Positions 44,630 through 55,549 of a stretch of DNA of 64,000 nt are shown here, piece by piece; the stretch's first letter is position 1, and each line of letters opens with the position of its first letter. The notes beneath the pieces were generated by a model that ran no database searches, was not told where the DNA came from, and was given only the letters and a program-made list of their open reading frames with translations. A program made the translations under genes and the position numbers. The DNA comes from Kyrpidia spormannii (GTDB taxonomy: Bacteria; Bacillota; Bacilli; Kyrpidiales; Kyrpidiaceae): assembly GCF_002804065.1 (NCBI RefSeq), contig NZ_CP024955.1:930001-994000 (forward strand), written 5' to 3'.

Positions 44630-45613
44630 GTGGACAAGGCCAGAATCACCGTTCGGTTGTCCGAGGACCGGCCCCGGCTGAGCCGCGCGGATGTCCCGGG
44701 AGAAACTGCCCCGTCCAGGCCCGCGGGTTCCGCTTCCGCGGACAGGCCGAGTCGTCCCGAGGCTTTGAAGACCGGGTCTTTTCATCACAATCTACAACCG
44801 AGAGCCGATCGCCCGGCCCTGCGTGCCTCCAAGGGCATTCCACCGCGCCGAGGGTGGCCGGCCGGGCTGCGGTATCTCGTCAAACATTGGTTATTGCCAG
44901 CGACCATCGCCCTGACCGTCGGAACTTTACTCGGCGGGATTTGTTTTTCTGTGTTCACCCGATCCGGGCCCCCATCTCCTGATTCGAATGCCACCTCGAA
45001 CATTCACCTGTACACGATACAGGTAGGGGCCTTTTCTGACGGGGCGCGTGCCCAGGCTCTGGCTGCGTCCCTTGAGAAGCGTGGTATCACGGCAAAATTG
45101 TCCGGGGGTAGGCCGACTCTGGTCCTGGTTGGGGTGACGATAGACCCGGCCGTGCCAGGTCCCTTCGGAGATATGCTTCGAAACATGAATGTACCCATGG
45201 CTGTGAAGCTCTACCGGCCTCCCGCTCCTCCTGGACAGATACAAGGGGTTTCTGATTCTAAGGCTGTGGTACAGGCTTTGGAAAAATCGGTCGATCTCCT
45301 TGGGATTGGGGTAGACGAGTGGTCGAAAGGGGGCGCTGATGCCCAAGGCCAGGCGAACCTGAATCGGGGATTACAGGAGGTGAGCCCGGTTCTCGACAGG
45401 GGGGCGCAGGAGCTGCGGGCGGCGGGACGAAAATCCCAAGCGGACCGGCTGGAAAAATGGAAAGAGGATCTGAGTGCCGTAGTCGGTGGAATTCGGAGCG
45501 GGGAGGCCCCAGGTCCGCTAATGGGCACTTTCCTGCAGGCGATGGACGACTACGAACAGCTGATTGCCGATTTGTCCGCTGGAAAAGCGCCAGGTCCGGC
45601 CGCTGGTGGGTGA
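44630..45613 (+). CDS. SPOR-domain membrane protein (SpoIIB-like)
   Basis: Bitopic membrane protein of 327 residues. The cytoplasmic N-terminus (about 1-85) is Arg/Pro-rich. One transmembrane helix lies at about 88-110 (WLLPATIALTVGTLLGGICF). A SPOR-type domain follows (about 123-190, starting IHLYTIQVGAFSDGARAQAL) and then a helical C-terminal region. SPOR domains bind denuded peptidoglycan at septa. In B. subtilis spoIIB, a SPOR protein of septal thinning, occupies this same slot before maf. The GTG at 44630 lies seven bases after GGGAGGG; an upstream in-frame GTG is less well supported. Confidence 0.8.
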   Translation: MDKARITVRLSEDRPRLSRADVPGETAPSRPAGSASADRPSRPEALKTGSFHHNLQPRADRPALRASKGIPPRRGWPAGLRYLVKHWLLPATIALTVGTLLGGICFSVFTRSGPPSPDSNATSNIHLYTIQVGAFSDGARAQALAASLEKRGITAKLSGGRPTLVLVGVTIDPAVPGPFGDMLRNMNVPMAVKLYRPPAPPGQIQGVSDSKAVVQALEKSVDLLGIGVDEWSKGGADAQGQANLNRGLQEVSPVLDRGAQELRAAGRKSQADRLEKWKEDLSAVVGGIRSGEAPGPLMGTFLQAMDDYEQLIADLSAGKAPGPAAGG

Positions 45614-45788
45614 GGCTGGCCAGCCACCTTCTTCCCCTTCCGATTCAAATATTGCGTCCATGCCCCGATGGATGGATTTGTTTCGTTTCTCGGCAGGATT
45701 CTGGACCCCATTTGTCGAATAGTGGGGATGATCGCTCGAATGCTGTCGTTTGCCGGGCGTTCACGGTACAGGAATGGGAGTTGGCTCA

Positions 45789-46034
45789 GTGGGAAAGTCG
45801 TCGAACATCGGACGCGCCGTTCTATATGGTGTCGTGGGTTTGATCATCGGCAACGTGGGTGGAGATCTTCTCGGCCAAGCTCACGTCCCCTTTGTGGCTC
45901 AATCCACATCCATCAGGTGGCAACCCGGGGCCGATCTTCACGTGGTGAAATATCATTTGGATTTGCAGATCACAATAAACATGGTGGGGCTTGTCGGTGG
46001 GGTCGTCGGACTGTGGTTGGCACGAAAACGGTAG
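45789..46034 (+). CDS. DUF4321 small membrane protein
   Basis: An 81-residue protein with an N-terminal helix (AVLYGVVGLIIGNVGGDLL), a polar middle, and a C-terminal helix (INMVGLVGGVVGLWLARK). This layout, with small size and place just upstream of maf, fits DUF4321, common in Bacillota. The GTG at 45789 has GGGAG upstream; an ATG at 45774 is also in frame. Function is unknown. Confidence 0.72.
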   Translation: MGKSSNIGRAVLYGVVGLIIGNVGGDLLGQAHVPFVAQSTSIRWQPGADLHVVKYHLDLQITINMVGLVGGVVGLWLARKR

Positions 46035-46045
46035 GTGAGCGATCC

Positions 46046-46633
46046 ATGAAACGGGAACTGGTCCTGGCATCGGGTTCCCCGCGACGTGAGGCTCTCCTTA
46101 GGGGACTGGGCTTGCAGTTCGATGTCCTGAGGCCTCAAGTGGATGAAGTGTATGATGCACAGTGGCCGCCGGGGAAGATCGTACGGGAATTAGCGAGGAT
46201 GAAGGCTCGCTGGGGAGCGGCCCGTCGACCCCGGGCCCTGGTGATCGGGGCAGACACCCTGGTGGTCGTCGATCGCCGGATCTTGGGAAAGCCTTCTTCC
46301 CCCGACGAGGCTGTCCACATGCTGATGGAGTTACAAGGGCGGGCGCACACGGTGTATTCGGGAGTGGCCGTGATCGATGCTGTCACCGGCCGGGAAGAAA
46401 CCGGGTTTCGCGCCACCGAAGTTCGGATGCGCCCGTTTTCGCAAGACCGCGCCAAGGCTTACGTGAAGACGGGGGAACCCATGGATAAAGCGGGAGCCTA
46501 CGCGATTCAAGGGGTTGGTGCGCTTCTGATTGATTCTATATCAGGGGATTTCTGGACGGTGGTCGGCCTTCCCCTCGGACTGTTGGACGGGTTGCTTCAG
46601 ACCTTTGATGTGGGGTTGTTCCCGGACTTTTGA
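46046..46633 (+). CDS. maf: Maf-family nucleotide pyrophosphatase
   Basis: Hydrolyses dTTP/UTP and modified nucleotides; in Bacillus Maf also influences septum formation. The 195 residues start ELVLASGSPRREALL. VIGADTLVVVD, ILGKPSSPDEA and EPMDKAGAYAIQGVGA complete the family pattern. The ATG at 46046 is preceded by TAGGTGAG. The longer open frame upstream crosses the DUF4321 gene and is not used. radC follows. Confidence 0.95.
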   Translation: MKRELVLASGSPRREALLRGLGLQFDVLRPQVDEVYDAQWPPGKIVRELARMKARWGAARRPRALVIGADTLVVVDRRILGKPSSPDEAVHMLMELQGRAHTVYSGVAVIDAVTGREETGFRATEVRMRPFSQDRAKAYVKTGEPMDKAGAYAIQGVGALLIDSISGDFWTVVGLPLGLLDGLLQTFDVGLFPDF

Positions 46634-46672
46634 AACAGCTTCGGCGATCTCTTACCTCGGGGAGGGATCGCA

Positions 46673-48498
<1,826 letters not shown>

Positions 48499-48555
48499 AG
48501 ACGAGTCCGGGTTTCGGCGGGCGTGCGCACTGTCAAAACGGACTCGCCACTATAG

Positions 48556-49422
48556 ATGAAGGGCGGGAGCAGGTTGTACCACAAAGTTGTTCGGCGGCGG
48601 ATGGCCGCCGCGGGCGGGCTTTTAGTCGTGGCCGCGGGCTTATTTGTCGCCACCGCCGGGGAGAGGACGAGCGTCACGTGGCCCGAGCGGGTGATCGGCG
48701 ATGCGGTGGCGGCCGTTCAAGGATGGTTGTACCGTCCGGCTGGGGCCATCGGTGAGTTTTTCGGCAATCTGCGGGACCTGCAAAACGTCTATGAAGAAAA
48801 CGCCGTGTTGAAAGCGTCGTTGCACAACTACTTTGCCCTTCAGGCTCAGGTGAATGACCTGGAGACGGAAAATGAACGTTTGCGCAAGATCGCCGGTTTG
48901 ATGCAGTCACCTCGGGGGAAGACACTCATTCCTGCCAATGTGGTGGACCGCCAGCCGGATCTGTGGCACGACATCCTGACGATTGACGTCGGGAGTGCCC
49001 AGGGAGTTCAAAAGGACATGGCCGTGGTGACCGCGGATAATGCATTGGTCGGCCGGGTGTGGGCGGTTCATGACCATAGTGCCGTGGTTCAGTTGTTGAC
49101 CGATACCTCCCGGCAGCCGGTGGGGATCTCCGCCCTTATCCTGGGGGTGGGACCTACGCCGCCCCTGGGGATCATCAATAAGGTGAGTCCAGACCAACGG
49201 ACTGTCCAGATGACGTCCATCGGAATGGATTATGATATTAAGCCCGGATTGACGGTGGAAACCTCGGGATACGGGGGGTTATTTCCCAAAGGCCTCATCG
49301 TGGGCACTGTGAGTTCAGTGATGCGGGGAGAGGATGGGATGACGAAAACGGCCATCGTGAGGCCCCTCGCCAACCTCGACAATCTGCAGGAAGTGTTTGT
49401 GGTCCGCCGAAATGGAGGGTGA
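48556..49422 (+). CDS. mreC: Rod-shape-determining protein MreC
   Basis: Bitopic protein linking MreB to the cell-wall synthases. The 288 residues have one N-terminal helix (MAAAGGLLVVAAGLFVATAG). A coiled coil follows (about 80-112, YEENAVLKASLHNYF... ETENERLRKIAG) and then a beta domain with DVGSAQGVQKDMAVV, DTSRQPVG and LVVETSGYGG-like TVETSGYGGLFPKGL. The ATG at 48556 has no ribosome binding site; a TTG at 48574 behind GGGCGGGAGCAGG may be the true start. Confidence 0.95.
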   Translation: MKGGSRLYHKVVRRRMAAAGGLLVVAAGLFVATAGERTSVTWPERVIGDAVAAVQGWLYRPAGAIGEFFGNLRDLQNVYEENAVLKASLHNYFALQAQVNDLETENERLRKIAGLMQSPRGKTLIPANVVDRQPDLWHDILTIDVGSAQGVQKDMAVVTADNALVGRVWAVHDHSAVVQLLTDTSRQPVGISALILGVGPTPPLGIINKVSPDQRTVQMTSIGMDYDIKPGLTVETSGYGGLFPKGLIVGTVSSVMRGEDGMTKTAIVRPLANLDNLQEVFVVRRNGG

Positions 49423-49425
49423 ACG

Positions 49426-49935
49426 GTGAGAGTCGGGTGGCTGTTCGCCTTGCTGGTGGCAGTTTTCGTCTTCCGTTCCACCATTCTACAGGCCCTCGGA
49501 CTCCAGGGGGCCTACTTGAATGTCGACATCGCCCTGCTCACCGTGGCGGCGGTCCTACGGGGACCGTGGGAGGCCGCGGGCCTCGCCGCATTGATCGGCT
49601 TTCTCGAAGATCTTACTTTTGGGCGTTGGCTTGGGCTTCACGCCATGTGGCTGGCTATGGTGATCTTTGCGACAGGGTGGGCCGTCAGGCCATTGTTTCG
49701 AAAAACCCTCTTTATCCACGTTCTGGCGGTGGTCCTGGCCACCGGCGTGTATGAGGGTGGGTTGTACCTGTTCGGGCGTCTGATCGGCGACTGGCCTCTC
49801 GAACCCGTGATCGTCGAAAAGAGACTGCTGTTGGCGATGTTCTGGAACGGGTTGATCGTCTTTTTGGGATTCCCCCTCTGGAGCCGGTTGCTGCGGCCCA
49901 GCAGGGAGGATTTTTTGCAATCGACGCCGAAGTAA
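49426..49935 (+). CDS. mreD: Rod-shape-determining protein MreD
   Basis: A 169-residue protein with about five hydrophobic helices, forming the membrane part of the elongasome with MreC and RodA. Typical is GPWEAAGLAALIGFLEDLTFG in the middle. The GTG at 49426 starts three bases after the mreC stop, with GGAGGGTGA upstream overlapping the mreC end. Confidence 0.9.
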   Translation: MRVGWLFALLVAVFVFRSTILQALGLQGAYLNVDIALLTVAAVLRGPWEAAGLAALIGFLEDLTFGRWLGLHAMWLAMVIFATGWAVRPLFRKTLFIHVLAVVLATGVYEGGLYLFGRLIGDWPLEPVIVEKRLLLAMFWNGLIVFLGFPLWSRLLRPSREDFLQSTPK

Positions 49936-49974
49936 TGGACGGAATCATGCATGTCGCCGGTATGGGAGGCTGCC

Positions 49975-50673
49975 ATGGCGCAACGTGAGCGGAGGGAAGA
50001 ACCGAAGAGGCCGCCGGTGACCATCAAGGGTGTCCGCAACCGCCTTGTCTTCTATCTGGATGACGCCTGCGCCTTCGGGGATATTCTCGCGGACCTTGAT
50101 GAAAAACTGAATGGAGCCCAAGCCCGCTTGCTGTCCGGTGCGCAGATGGATGTCTCCGTATATACCGGGAGTCGGGATCTGAGCGAGTGGGAGCGGGATG
50201 AAGTCCGTCGAGCCCTTTCGAGAACGGGAAGTTTACTGGTGCGGGAGTTTGTGTCCGACCGGGGGCGCCGCCGGGTGACCTACGAGCCACGCCTCGTGTA
50301 CGGCCCGGTGAGGGCCGGCCAGGTGGTGGTGCACCCCGGGGATCTCGTGGTGATCGGGGATGTGAATCCAGGGGGGTTGGTGGCTGCGGAGGGTGACGTA
50401 TACGTCCTCGGTGCTCTGCGCGGGATCGCCCACGCCGGATCATCGGGAGACCGGGAGGCGGTGATTGCCGCCGCGGATTTTCGGCCAACACAGATTCGGA
50501 TTGCAGATATCATTTCAGAGCCCCCGGAGGAGCGGGTGCCCGGGGTGGCGTATTTTGAATATGCTTACATCGATGGGGACAGGGTGCAGGTGGATAAGTT
50601 ATGGGCCTTGAACGGGCGCCGGCCGCGGCGGCGATCCGGCGAAGGCACCCGGGGGCGGGAGGAAGAGCGCTAG
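49975..50673 (+). CDS. minC: Septum-site-determining protein MinC
   Basis: Inhibitor of FtsZ ring formation away from midcell. The 232 residues have an N-terminal domain (about 10-100) and a C-terminal beta-helix (about 115-210). The beta-helix has VRAGQVVVHPGDLVVIGDVN, GGLVAAEGDVYVLGALRGIAHAG and FRPTQIRIADII, typical of MinC. The ATG at 49975 follows GGGAGGC. It is in operon with minD. Confidence 0.94.
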   Translation: MAQRERREEPKRPPVTIKGVRNRLVFYLDDACAFGDILADLDEKLNGAQARLLSGAQMDVSVYTGSRDLSEWERDEVRRALSRTGSLLVREFVSDRGRRRVTYEPRLVYGPVRAGQVVVHPGDLVVIGDVNPGGLVAAEGDVYVLGALRGIAHAGSSGDREAVIAAADFRPTQIRIADIISEPPEERVPGVAYFEYAYIDGDRVQVDKLWALNGRRPRRRSGEGTRGREEER

Positions 50674-50708
50674 CCTTTTGAGATCTCGTCATAGGGAGGG
50701 GGTGCGCC

Positions 50709-51509
50709 GTGGGGGATGCGGTGGTCGTGACATCGGGAAAGGGCGGCGTCGGTAAAACGACGTCGACCGCCAATATCGGGGTCGCACTGGCGCTCTTGGG
50801 AAAACGGGTGTGTTTGGTGGACGCCGATATTGGGCTGCGAAACCTCGATGTGGTCTTGGGGTTGGAAAACCGTATCTTGTTCGACGTGGTCGATGTGGCC
50901 CAAGGGGAGTGCCGACTGGAGCAGGCACTGATTCAGGACAAGCGGGTCGACCGTCTCGTCCTGCTTCCTGCTTCCCAGACCAAGGACAAGACCGCTTTGA
51001 CTCCCGAGGCCATGCGCAAGATCGTCTGCGAATTAAAAGACCAGTTTGATTACGTACTGATCGACTGTCCGGCCGGGATTGAACAGGGTTTCCGGGTCGC
51101 GGTGGCCGGGGCGGACCGGGCGATCATCTTGGCCACCCCCGAGCATGCGGCCGTCCGGGATGCCGATCGGGTTATCGGCCTGCTTCAAGGGGAAGGCATT
51201 CAAGATAACAAATTGATCATCAACCGGGTCCGACCGGCGATGGTCCGGCAAGGAGACATGTTGGAGATCGAAGAGGTCGTCTCCATCCTCGCCATCGATT
51301 TGCTCGGGGTGGTTCCCGATGATGAAACGGTGATTCGCGGGGGGAATCAAGGAGAGCCGGCGGTTTTGGTGCAGGGGTCGAAAGCCGGCCAGGCGTACCG
51401 CAATATCGCCCGGCGGATACTCGGGGAGCCGGTTCCCCTTATGGCGTTGGAGGAAAACGGCAGGAGTTGGCTTGGACGGTTGAGGCGGATGATCGGTCTC
51501 CGGCGATGA
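50709..51509 (+). CDS. minD: Septum-site-determining ATPase MinD
   Basis: Membrane-associated deviant-Walker ATPase that recruits MinC. The 266 residues have the deviant Walker A SGKGGVGKTTSTANIG, the switch regions VDADIGLRNLD and DYVLIDCPAGIEQGF, and a C-terminal amphipathic tail (GRLRRMIGLRR) for membrane targeting. The GTG follows GGGAGGGGG. Confidence 0.97.
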   Translation: MGDAVVVTSGKGGVGKTTSTANIGVALALLGKRVCLVDADIGLRNLDVVLGLENRILFDVVDVAQGECRLEQALIQDKRVDRLVLLPASQTKDKTALTPEAMRKIVCELKDQFDYVLIDCPAGIEQGFRVAVAGADRAIILATPEHAAVRDADRVIGLLQGEGIQDNKLIINRVRPAMVRQGDMLEIEEVVSILAIDLLGVVPDDETVIRGGNQGEPAVLVQGSKAGQAYRNIARRILGEPVPLMALEENGRSWLGRLRRMIGLRR

Positions 51510-51575
51510 AGCGAGCGGTGTACATTCCCCCCGGTTTGTTCCTGCGCTATAATGAGCGGGAAAGGAGGTCGGGGC

Positions 51576-52733
51576 GTGACGCCGGGCACTTGGCTCAAAC
51601 GTTTTGACTGGATGATCGTCGCCGTACTCGTGGCCATCGCTTGCATCAGTGTCATCAATATCGCCAGTGCCACGCACACCCTCGATGCCCATCACCCCGC
51701 CTACTATTACGCCAGACAGATCATTTGGTTTGGCATCGGTTTTCTTTTTATGGGACTGGTTGTAGCCGTGGGCGACCAGCGCCTTGCTGAATGGTGGAAA
51801 CCGATGTATTGGATCGGGATCGTGCTCCTTGTGGCCGTGTATTTGTTTGGCACGGAGATTAATGGGGCCAAAGCCTGGTTTGATCTTAAAGTGCTGAGCG
51901 TTCAGCCTTCGGAATACATGAAACTCGCCACCATTGTGGCGATCTCACAGTATTTTGCGAAGCTGGAAGAGTCCGGTCAGCGAAGATTCCGCGACCTGTT
52001 CGTACCGATGGGAATGATCGGTTTACCTTTTGTTCTCATCGTCATCGAACCGGATCTTGGAATGGGCTTGGTCATGCTTGCGATGGGTATCGGGATGTTT
52101 ATGGTCTCAGGAACTCGTTGGCGCCATCTGCTCGTCCTGTTTGGCGCGGGTGCCGCCGTGATCGCATCTTTGGTGGTTCTCTACCACGTCGATCCGCACG
52201 TGTTCTTCAAAATCATCAAACCCTACCAGCTCGACCGATTGGTGGCGTTCCGGGATCCGGTTAAATATCTCAAGCCTGACGAGACCGGCAATGCACCGGG
52301 TTATCACACCTATGAGTCGCTGATTGCCGTTGGTTCCGGCGGTCTGTGGGGCGAGGGCTTCGAGCAGGGTGCTCAGACTCAAGGGCGATTTGTCCCGGAG
52401 AATTACACCGATTTTATTTTTTCGGTGCTGAGCGAGGAATGGGGATTCGTGGGCAGCATGACCCTCATTCTTCTCTACCTAATTTTCTTTTATCGAATGA
52501 TTCGCATTGCCCTGGGCACCCGGGATATGTACGGCACGAATGTCATAGCTGGAGTGTTTTCGATGTTTTTTGCCCAGGTTTTTGAAAATATCGGGATGAA
52601 CATCGGCATCATGCCGATTACGGGGATTACTCTACCGTTCATGAGCTACGGAGGGAGTTCCATTGCGACATCGATGATGGCGGTGGGTCTCGTGTTGAGC
52701 GTCGGACTTCGCCGGAAAAAGACGATGTTTTGA
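51576..52733 (+). CDS. rodA: RodA/FtsW/SpoVE-family glycosyltransferase (probable RodA)
   Basis: SEDS-family peptidoglycan polymerase of 385 residues with about ten helices. Family landmarks are the KVLSVQPSEYMKLA motif, IVIEPDLGMGLVML, a loop with YHTYESLIAVGSGGLWGEG, FIFSVLSEEWGFVGS and PITGITLPFMSYGGSS. The GTG at 51576 lies behind AAGGAGGT. Its place next to mreBCD-minCD favours RodA over FtsW or SpoVE. Confidence 0.9.
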   Translation: MTPGTWLKRFDWMIVAVLVAIACISVINIASATHTLDAHHPAYYYARQIIWFGIGFLFMGLVVAVGDQRLAEWWKPMYWIGIVLLVAVYLFGTEINGAKAWFDLKVLSVQPSEYMKLATIVAISQYFAKLEESGQRRFRDLFVPMGMIGLPFVLIVIEPDLGMGLVMLAMGIGMFMVSGTRWRHLLVLFGAGAAVIASLVVLYHVDPHVFFKIIKPYQLDRLVAFRDPVKYLKPDETGNAPGYHTYESLIAVGSGGLWGEGFEQGAQTQGRFVPENYTDFIFSVLSEEWGFVGSMTLILLYLIFFYRMIRIALGTRDMYGTNVIAGVFSMFFAQVFENIGMNIGIMPITGITLPFMSYGGSSIATSMMAVGLVLSVGLRRKKTMF

Positions 52734-52774
52734 GCCGCCGCCGCCACCCTGCCCATAGCGCGGAGCGGCGGCTT

Positions 52775-52804
52775 GTCATACCTGTCTCCGAAGCCTCATA
52801 TGAG
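52775..52804 (+). promoter_or_regulatory. Candidate sigma-E promoter of spoIVFA-spoIVFB
   Basis: GTCATA (52775-52780) and CATATGAG (52797-52804) are 16 bp apart, the same geometry as at spoVID. A GC-rich hairpin (GCCGCCGC/GCGGCGGC) just upstream at about 52737-52772 may end the rodA transcript. The spoIVF operon is sigma-E-controlled in B. subtilis. Confidence 0.42.
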
Positions 52805-52837
52805 TGAGTGAGGACGAGGAGCGGGAGTGGATGCAAA

Positions 52838-53716
52838 GTGGACTGGGATGCGGTGAAACGGCGCAGGATGGCGAGGGACGCCGAGGAAGGCGGTAGGGTT
52901 TCTCACCGTGCGCAGGACGAACTGAGGGAAGAGTGGCCGCGCCCGGAAGTCGATCGAATCTCCGAATCTCAAGGGGAAAGCGAATCCAGGTGGTCGGCCC
53001 GGACCGAGGAGTTTCAGACGAATTTTGACGACCGGCTGTGGGCGAATTGGGAGGATAGGTTCTGGTCAGGGCGGCGGGAAGCATGGTCCCGGAGCTCCAG
53101 GCGGCGTTCGAGATGGCGGGACGTGAGGACAACAGATGGCCCTGGGCTCGGAGGGTTGGCGTGGCAGATCCTCGGTGCGGCGGTGCTGGTGGGAGGAGTG
53201 TACGTTGCTTTTCACCAACAGGGGGCGTTATCCGACCGAGTCAAAGCGGTGGCGGAAAAGGCATTGACCGAACAGACCAACTGGAGCAACGTATCAGGGT
53301 GGATGCAGGAAGTAGCGGCAGATGGTTTGGCCGTTCCCGTGGCGGGCTCCCAAGGAGGCTCGGTGTGGTCCGCGCCTTTGTCTGGCACTGTGGTAAAAGA
53401 CTACAGTTCGGACCACCCGTGGGTCGTGTTGGACGGGGTGCCGGGTGCCGCCGCAACTGCCGCGGGAAAGGGAGTCGTTGAGCAGGTGGGTCGCAGGGAC
53501 CCCTTTGGGCTGTATGTGGTTGTGAACCACGGGACCCGGGGAAAGACGTTATATGGTTCCTTAGGGGATGTGGTGGTGAAAACGGGGGATTACGTTTACC
53601 CGGGTCAGGCGCTGGGCCACCTCAGCGCGCAGCGGCCAGCCCAGCTATTGTTCGGATATATCGTCAACGGTCGATACGCGGATCCCCATGCGGTGTTGGA
53701 CGGAAAGGGGCGGTGA
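52838..53716 (+). CDS. spoIVFA: SpoIVFA-like regulator with degenerate LytM (M23) domain
   Basis: Sporulation protein that holds the SpoIVFB protease inactive in the forespore outer membrane. The 292 residues have a long charged cytoplasmic region (about 1-105), one helix (about 110-130, LAWQILGAAVLVGGVYVAFH) and a C-terminal LytM-like domain (about 175-290). That domain lacks M23 metal ligands: the HxH-type motif is replaced around AQLLFGYIVNG and YGSLGDV stands where YAHL is expected. This fits a non-catalytic SpoIVFA. The GTG at 52838 has GCGGGAG upstream. spoIVFB follows after three bases. Confidence 0.85.
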   Translation: MDWDAVKRRRMARDAEEGGRVSHRAQDELREEWPRPEVDRISESQGESESRWSARTEEFQTNFDDRLWANWEDRFWSGRREAWSRSSRRRSRWRDVRTTDGPGLGGLAWQILGAAVLVGGVYVAFHQQGALSDRVKAVAEKALTEQTNWSNVSGWMQEVAADGLAVPVAGSQGGSVWSAPLSGTVVKDYSSDHPWVVLDGVPGAAATAAGKGVVEQVGRRDPFGLYVVVNHGTRGKTLYGSLGDVVVKTGDYVYPGQALGHLSAQRPAQLLFGYIVNGRYADPHAVLDGKGR

Positions 53717-53719
53717 GGG

Positions 53720-54619
53720 ATGGCCGCGGGGGCCGCAGGAAAGGGGATGCCCATTCGCGTGCATCCTCTCTTTTTGTTTTTGGTCGCCTTGGCCGTAGCG
53801 GCTGGCCTGGTGTGGGAGGTCATCGTCGTTTTCTGTGTTGTGGTGATCCACGAATTGGCACATATTGCCGTGGCCCGCGCCTTTGGGTACCGGATTCGGG
53901 AGCTCACCCTCCTCCCTTTCGGCGGTGTGGCGATCATTGAAGGGGAACCAGGAGCGTGGTCCCCGGGACGGGAGGTATGGATCGCCGCGGCGGGACCTCT
54001 GGCTAACGGGATTTTGACGGGGGTGGCGCTGGTCCTGTATTCGGCCCAGATCTGGTCCGAAGGCTTTGCGGCTTTTTTTGTGCGGGTGAACTTAACAATG
54101 ATGTTGTTTAACTTACTTCCTGCGCTGCCCCTTGACGGTGGGCGGATCTGGCGGGCGGTGAGCAGCCGAACTTTCGGGTACGGTAGAGCAGGGGAATTGG
54201 CGGTCAACAGCGCCTTTTGGTGCTCGGGTGCCCTGGCTACCCTGGGCGCCGGGACCGCCATTTGGGGGGCCCCCCATGTCGGGATGTGGGCCCTGGCCGG
54301 GTTTTTGGCAATCAGTGCCCGGCAGATTCGCCGGGAGATCCCTTATGAAGCGGCGAGATGGCTGTATGGCTTAAAGAAGGCCCCGAAGTCCGAACCGCGG
54401 GCAGTGCGGCCTCTGGCAGTGCATCGCTACATGCGGGCGGGGGAGATCGCGCGATATTTCGCCCCAGAAGCTTTTCACTTGATTGCGGTGTTGGACGACG
54501 AAGGTAAGATTATCTTTATCATTGAAGAGCAGGAATTCCTGGAATTTCTTTTTGCCCCTGGGGGGTTCGGCAAGGCGATCGGCGAATGGCCCGGGGAACC
54601 GCCGAACCTTTCCTCGTAA
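53720..54619 (+). CDS. spoIVFB: Intramembrane metalloprotease SpoIVFB
   Basis: Site-2 protease that cuts pro-sigma-K in the mother cell. The 299 residues have six hydrophobic segments. The zinc motif is HELAH (His44, Glu45, His48) and the third ligand Asp139 lies in LPALPLDGGRIW. The C-terminal cytoplasmic part (about 215-299) is CBS-like, with a FHLIAVLDDEGKIIFIIEEQ strand pair. The ATG at 53720 has GTGAGGG upstream. Confidence 0.94.
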   Translation: MAAGAAGKGMPIRVHPLFLFLVALAVAAGLVWEVIVVFCVVVIHELAHIAVARAFGYRIRELTLLPFGGVAIIEGEPGAWSPGREVWIAAAGPLANGILTGVALVLYSAQIWSEGFAAFFVRVNLTMMLFNLLPALPLDGGRIWRAVSSRTFGYGRAGELAVNSAFWCSGALATLGAGTAIWGAPHVGMWALAGFLAISARQIRREIPYEAARWLYGLKKAPKSEPRAVRPLAVHRYMRAGEIARYFAPEAFHLIAVLDDEGKIIFIIEEQEFLEFLFAPGGFGKAIGEWPGEPPNLSS

Positions 54620-54749
54620 CCTCGGCGCTCCGGGTGCGCCGTACGCCACCGTATCCGGTTCCCACCTTCATTGCTCCGATCGGTCTTCGTATGAACAAGG
54701 TCTGGCAACAGCCGGGAACGGGGCCCCGGTGGCCGGTGAAATCGCCGGT

Positions 54750-54779
54750 TTGACATGATCTCCCGGCATCTGATACGAT
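54750..54779 (+). promoter_or_regulatory. Promoter of rplU-prp-rpmA
   Basis: TTGACA (54750-54755), an 18-bp spacer and TACGAT (54774-54779) with TG one base before it. It is a strong promoter, as expected for ribosomal protein genes. Confidence 0.8.
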
Positions 54780-54785
54780 GGGGAG

Positions 54786-54890
54786 GTAGGTGTGCGCGGG
54801 TGTGCACCACAACCACTTGTCCCGGGTTTGGCAAATGCCGCGAGGGCGGCTGCCCGGTGCAGTGAGTCTGGGTGTAAGGGGGTGTAGGGT
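54786..54890 (+). promoter_or_regulatory. rplU leader, possible L21 leader RNA
   Basis: The transcribed region between the promoter and rplU is about 105 nt. It contains short GC-rich arms, for example GGTGTGCGCGGGTGTGCACC near 54787-54806. Ribosomal protein L21 leaders are known in Bacillota, but I could not match conserved positions by eye. Confidence 0.35.
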
Positions 54891-55202
54891 ATGTACGCAG
54901 TCATGCAAACCGGGGGAAAACAGTATCGGGTTGAAGTCGGCGATGTCATTTATGTGGAAAAATTGCCGGTGGACGAAGGGGCCGAGGTGGAGATTCCCGA
55001 GGTCCTTTTGCTGGGCAAGGAAGACGGAGTGGTGATCGGCACTCCGTTGGTACCAGGTGCCAAGGTCAAGGCCAGTGTCCTGAAACAGGGCAAGGCGAAA
55101 AAGATCATCGTGTACAAGTACAAGCCGAAGAAAAACTATCGGCGCAAGTATGGACACCGCCAGCCGTGGACGAAATTGCGGATTGAGGCGATCGAGGGTT
55201 GA
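54891..55202 (+). CDS. rplU: 50S ribosomal protein L21
   Basis: Large-subunit protein of 103 residues. [20 protein letters not shown] at the start and [20 protein letters not shown] near the end are typical. The stop overlaps the TTG start of the prp gene. Confidence 0.98.
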   Translation: MYAVMQTGGKQYRVEVGDVIYVEKLPVDEGAEVEIPEVLLLGKEDGVVIGTPLVPGAKVKASVLKQGKAKKIIVYKYKPKKNYRRKYGHRQPWTKLRIEAIEG

Positions 55203-55549
55203 TCCGGGTAAAGGTGGAACGGGACCGGCGAGGACGAATTCGGCGGCTCAAGGTCAGCGGCCACGCTGGTTGGTCGGAGGCCGGCCACGATATTGTTTGT
55301 GCAGCGGTGTCGGCCTTGACCCTCAACCTCGTCAACAGCTGCCAGAGCCTGTTAGGTGTCTCGCTGCCGGCCACGGCGAGAAACGGCTTTCTCGACCTGG
55401 ACGTTCCCCCGGACTTGCCCGATGAGGTTTCGGATAAGGTACAGCTGCTCTTGGAAAGTTGCGTATTCGGTCTGTGGCAGACCGCCGTTCAATATCGCCA
55501 TCACATCACCATGTCTGGAGAGGTGAAAGGGAGGTGGAACGCATGCTAA
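55199..55549 (+). CDS. prp: Ribosomal-processing cysteine protease Prp
   Basis: Cysteine protease that removes the N-terminal extension of L27 in Bacillota. The 116 residues have the catalytic His22 and Cys34 in [20 protein letters not shown]. The TTG start overlaps the rplU stop (TTGA), with GAGGG close upstream. Its stop overlaps the rpmA start by 7 bp. The expected substrate extension is present in the next gene. Confidence 0.94.
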   Translation: MIRVKVERDRRGRIRRLKVSGHAGWSEAGHDIVCAAVSALTLNLVNSCQSLLGVSLPATARNGFLDLDVPPDLPDEVSDKVQLLLESCVFGLWQTAVQYRHHITMSGEVKGRWNAC

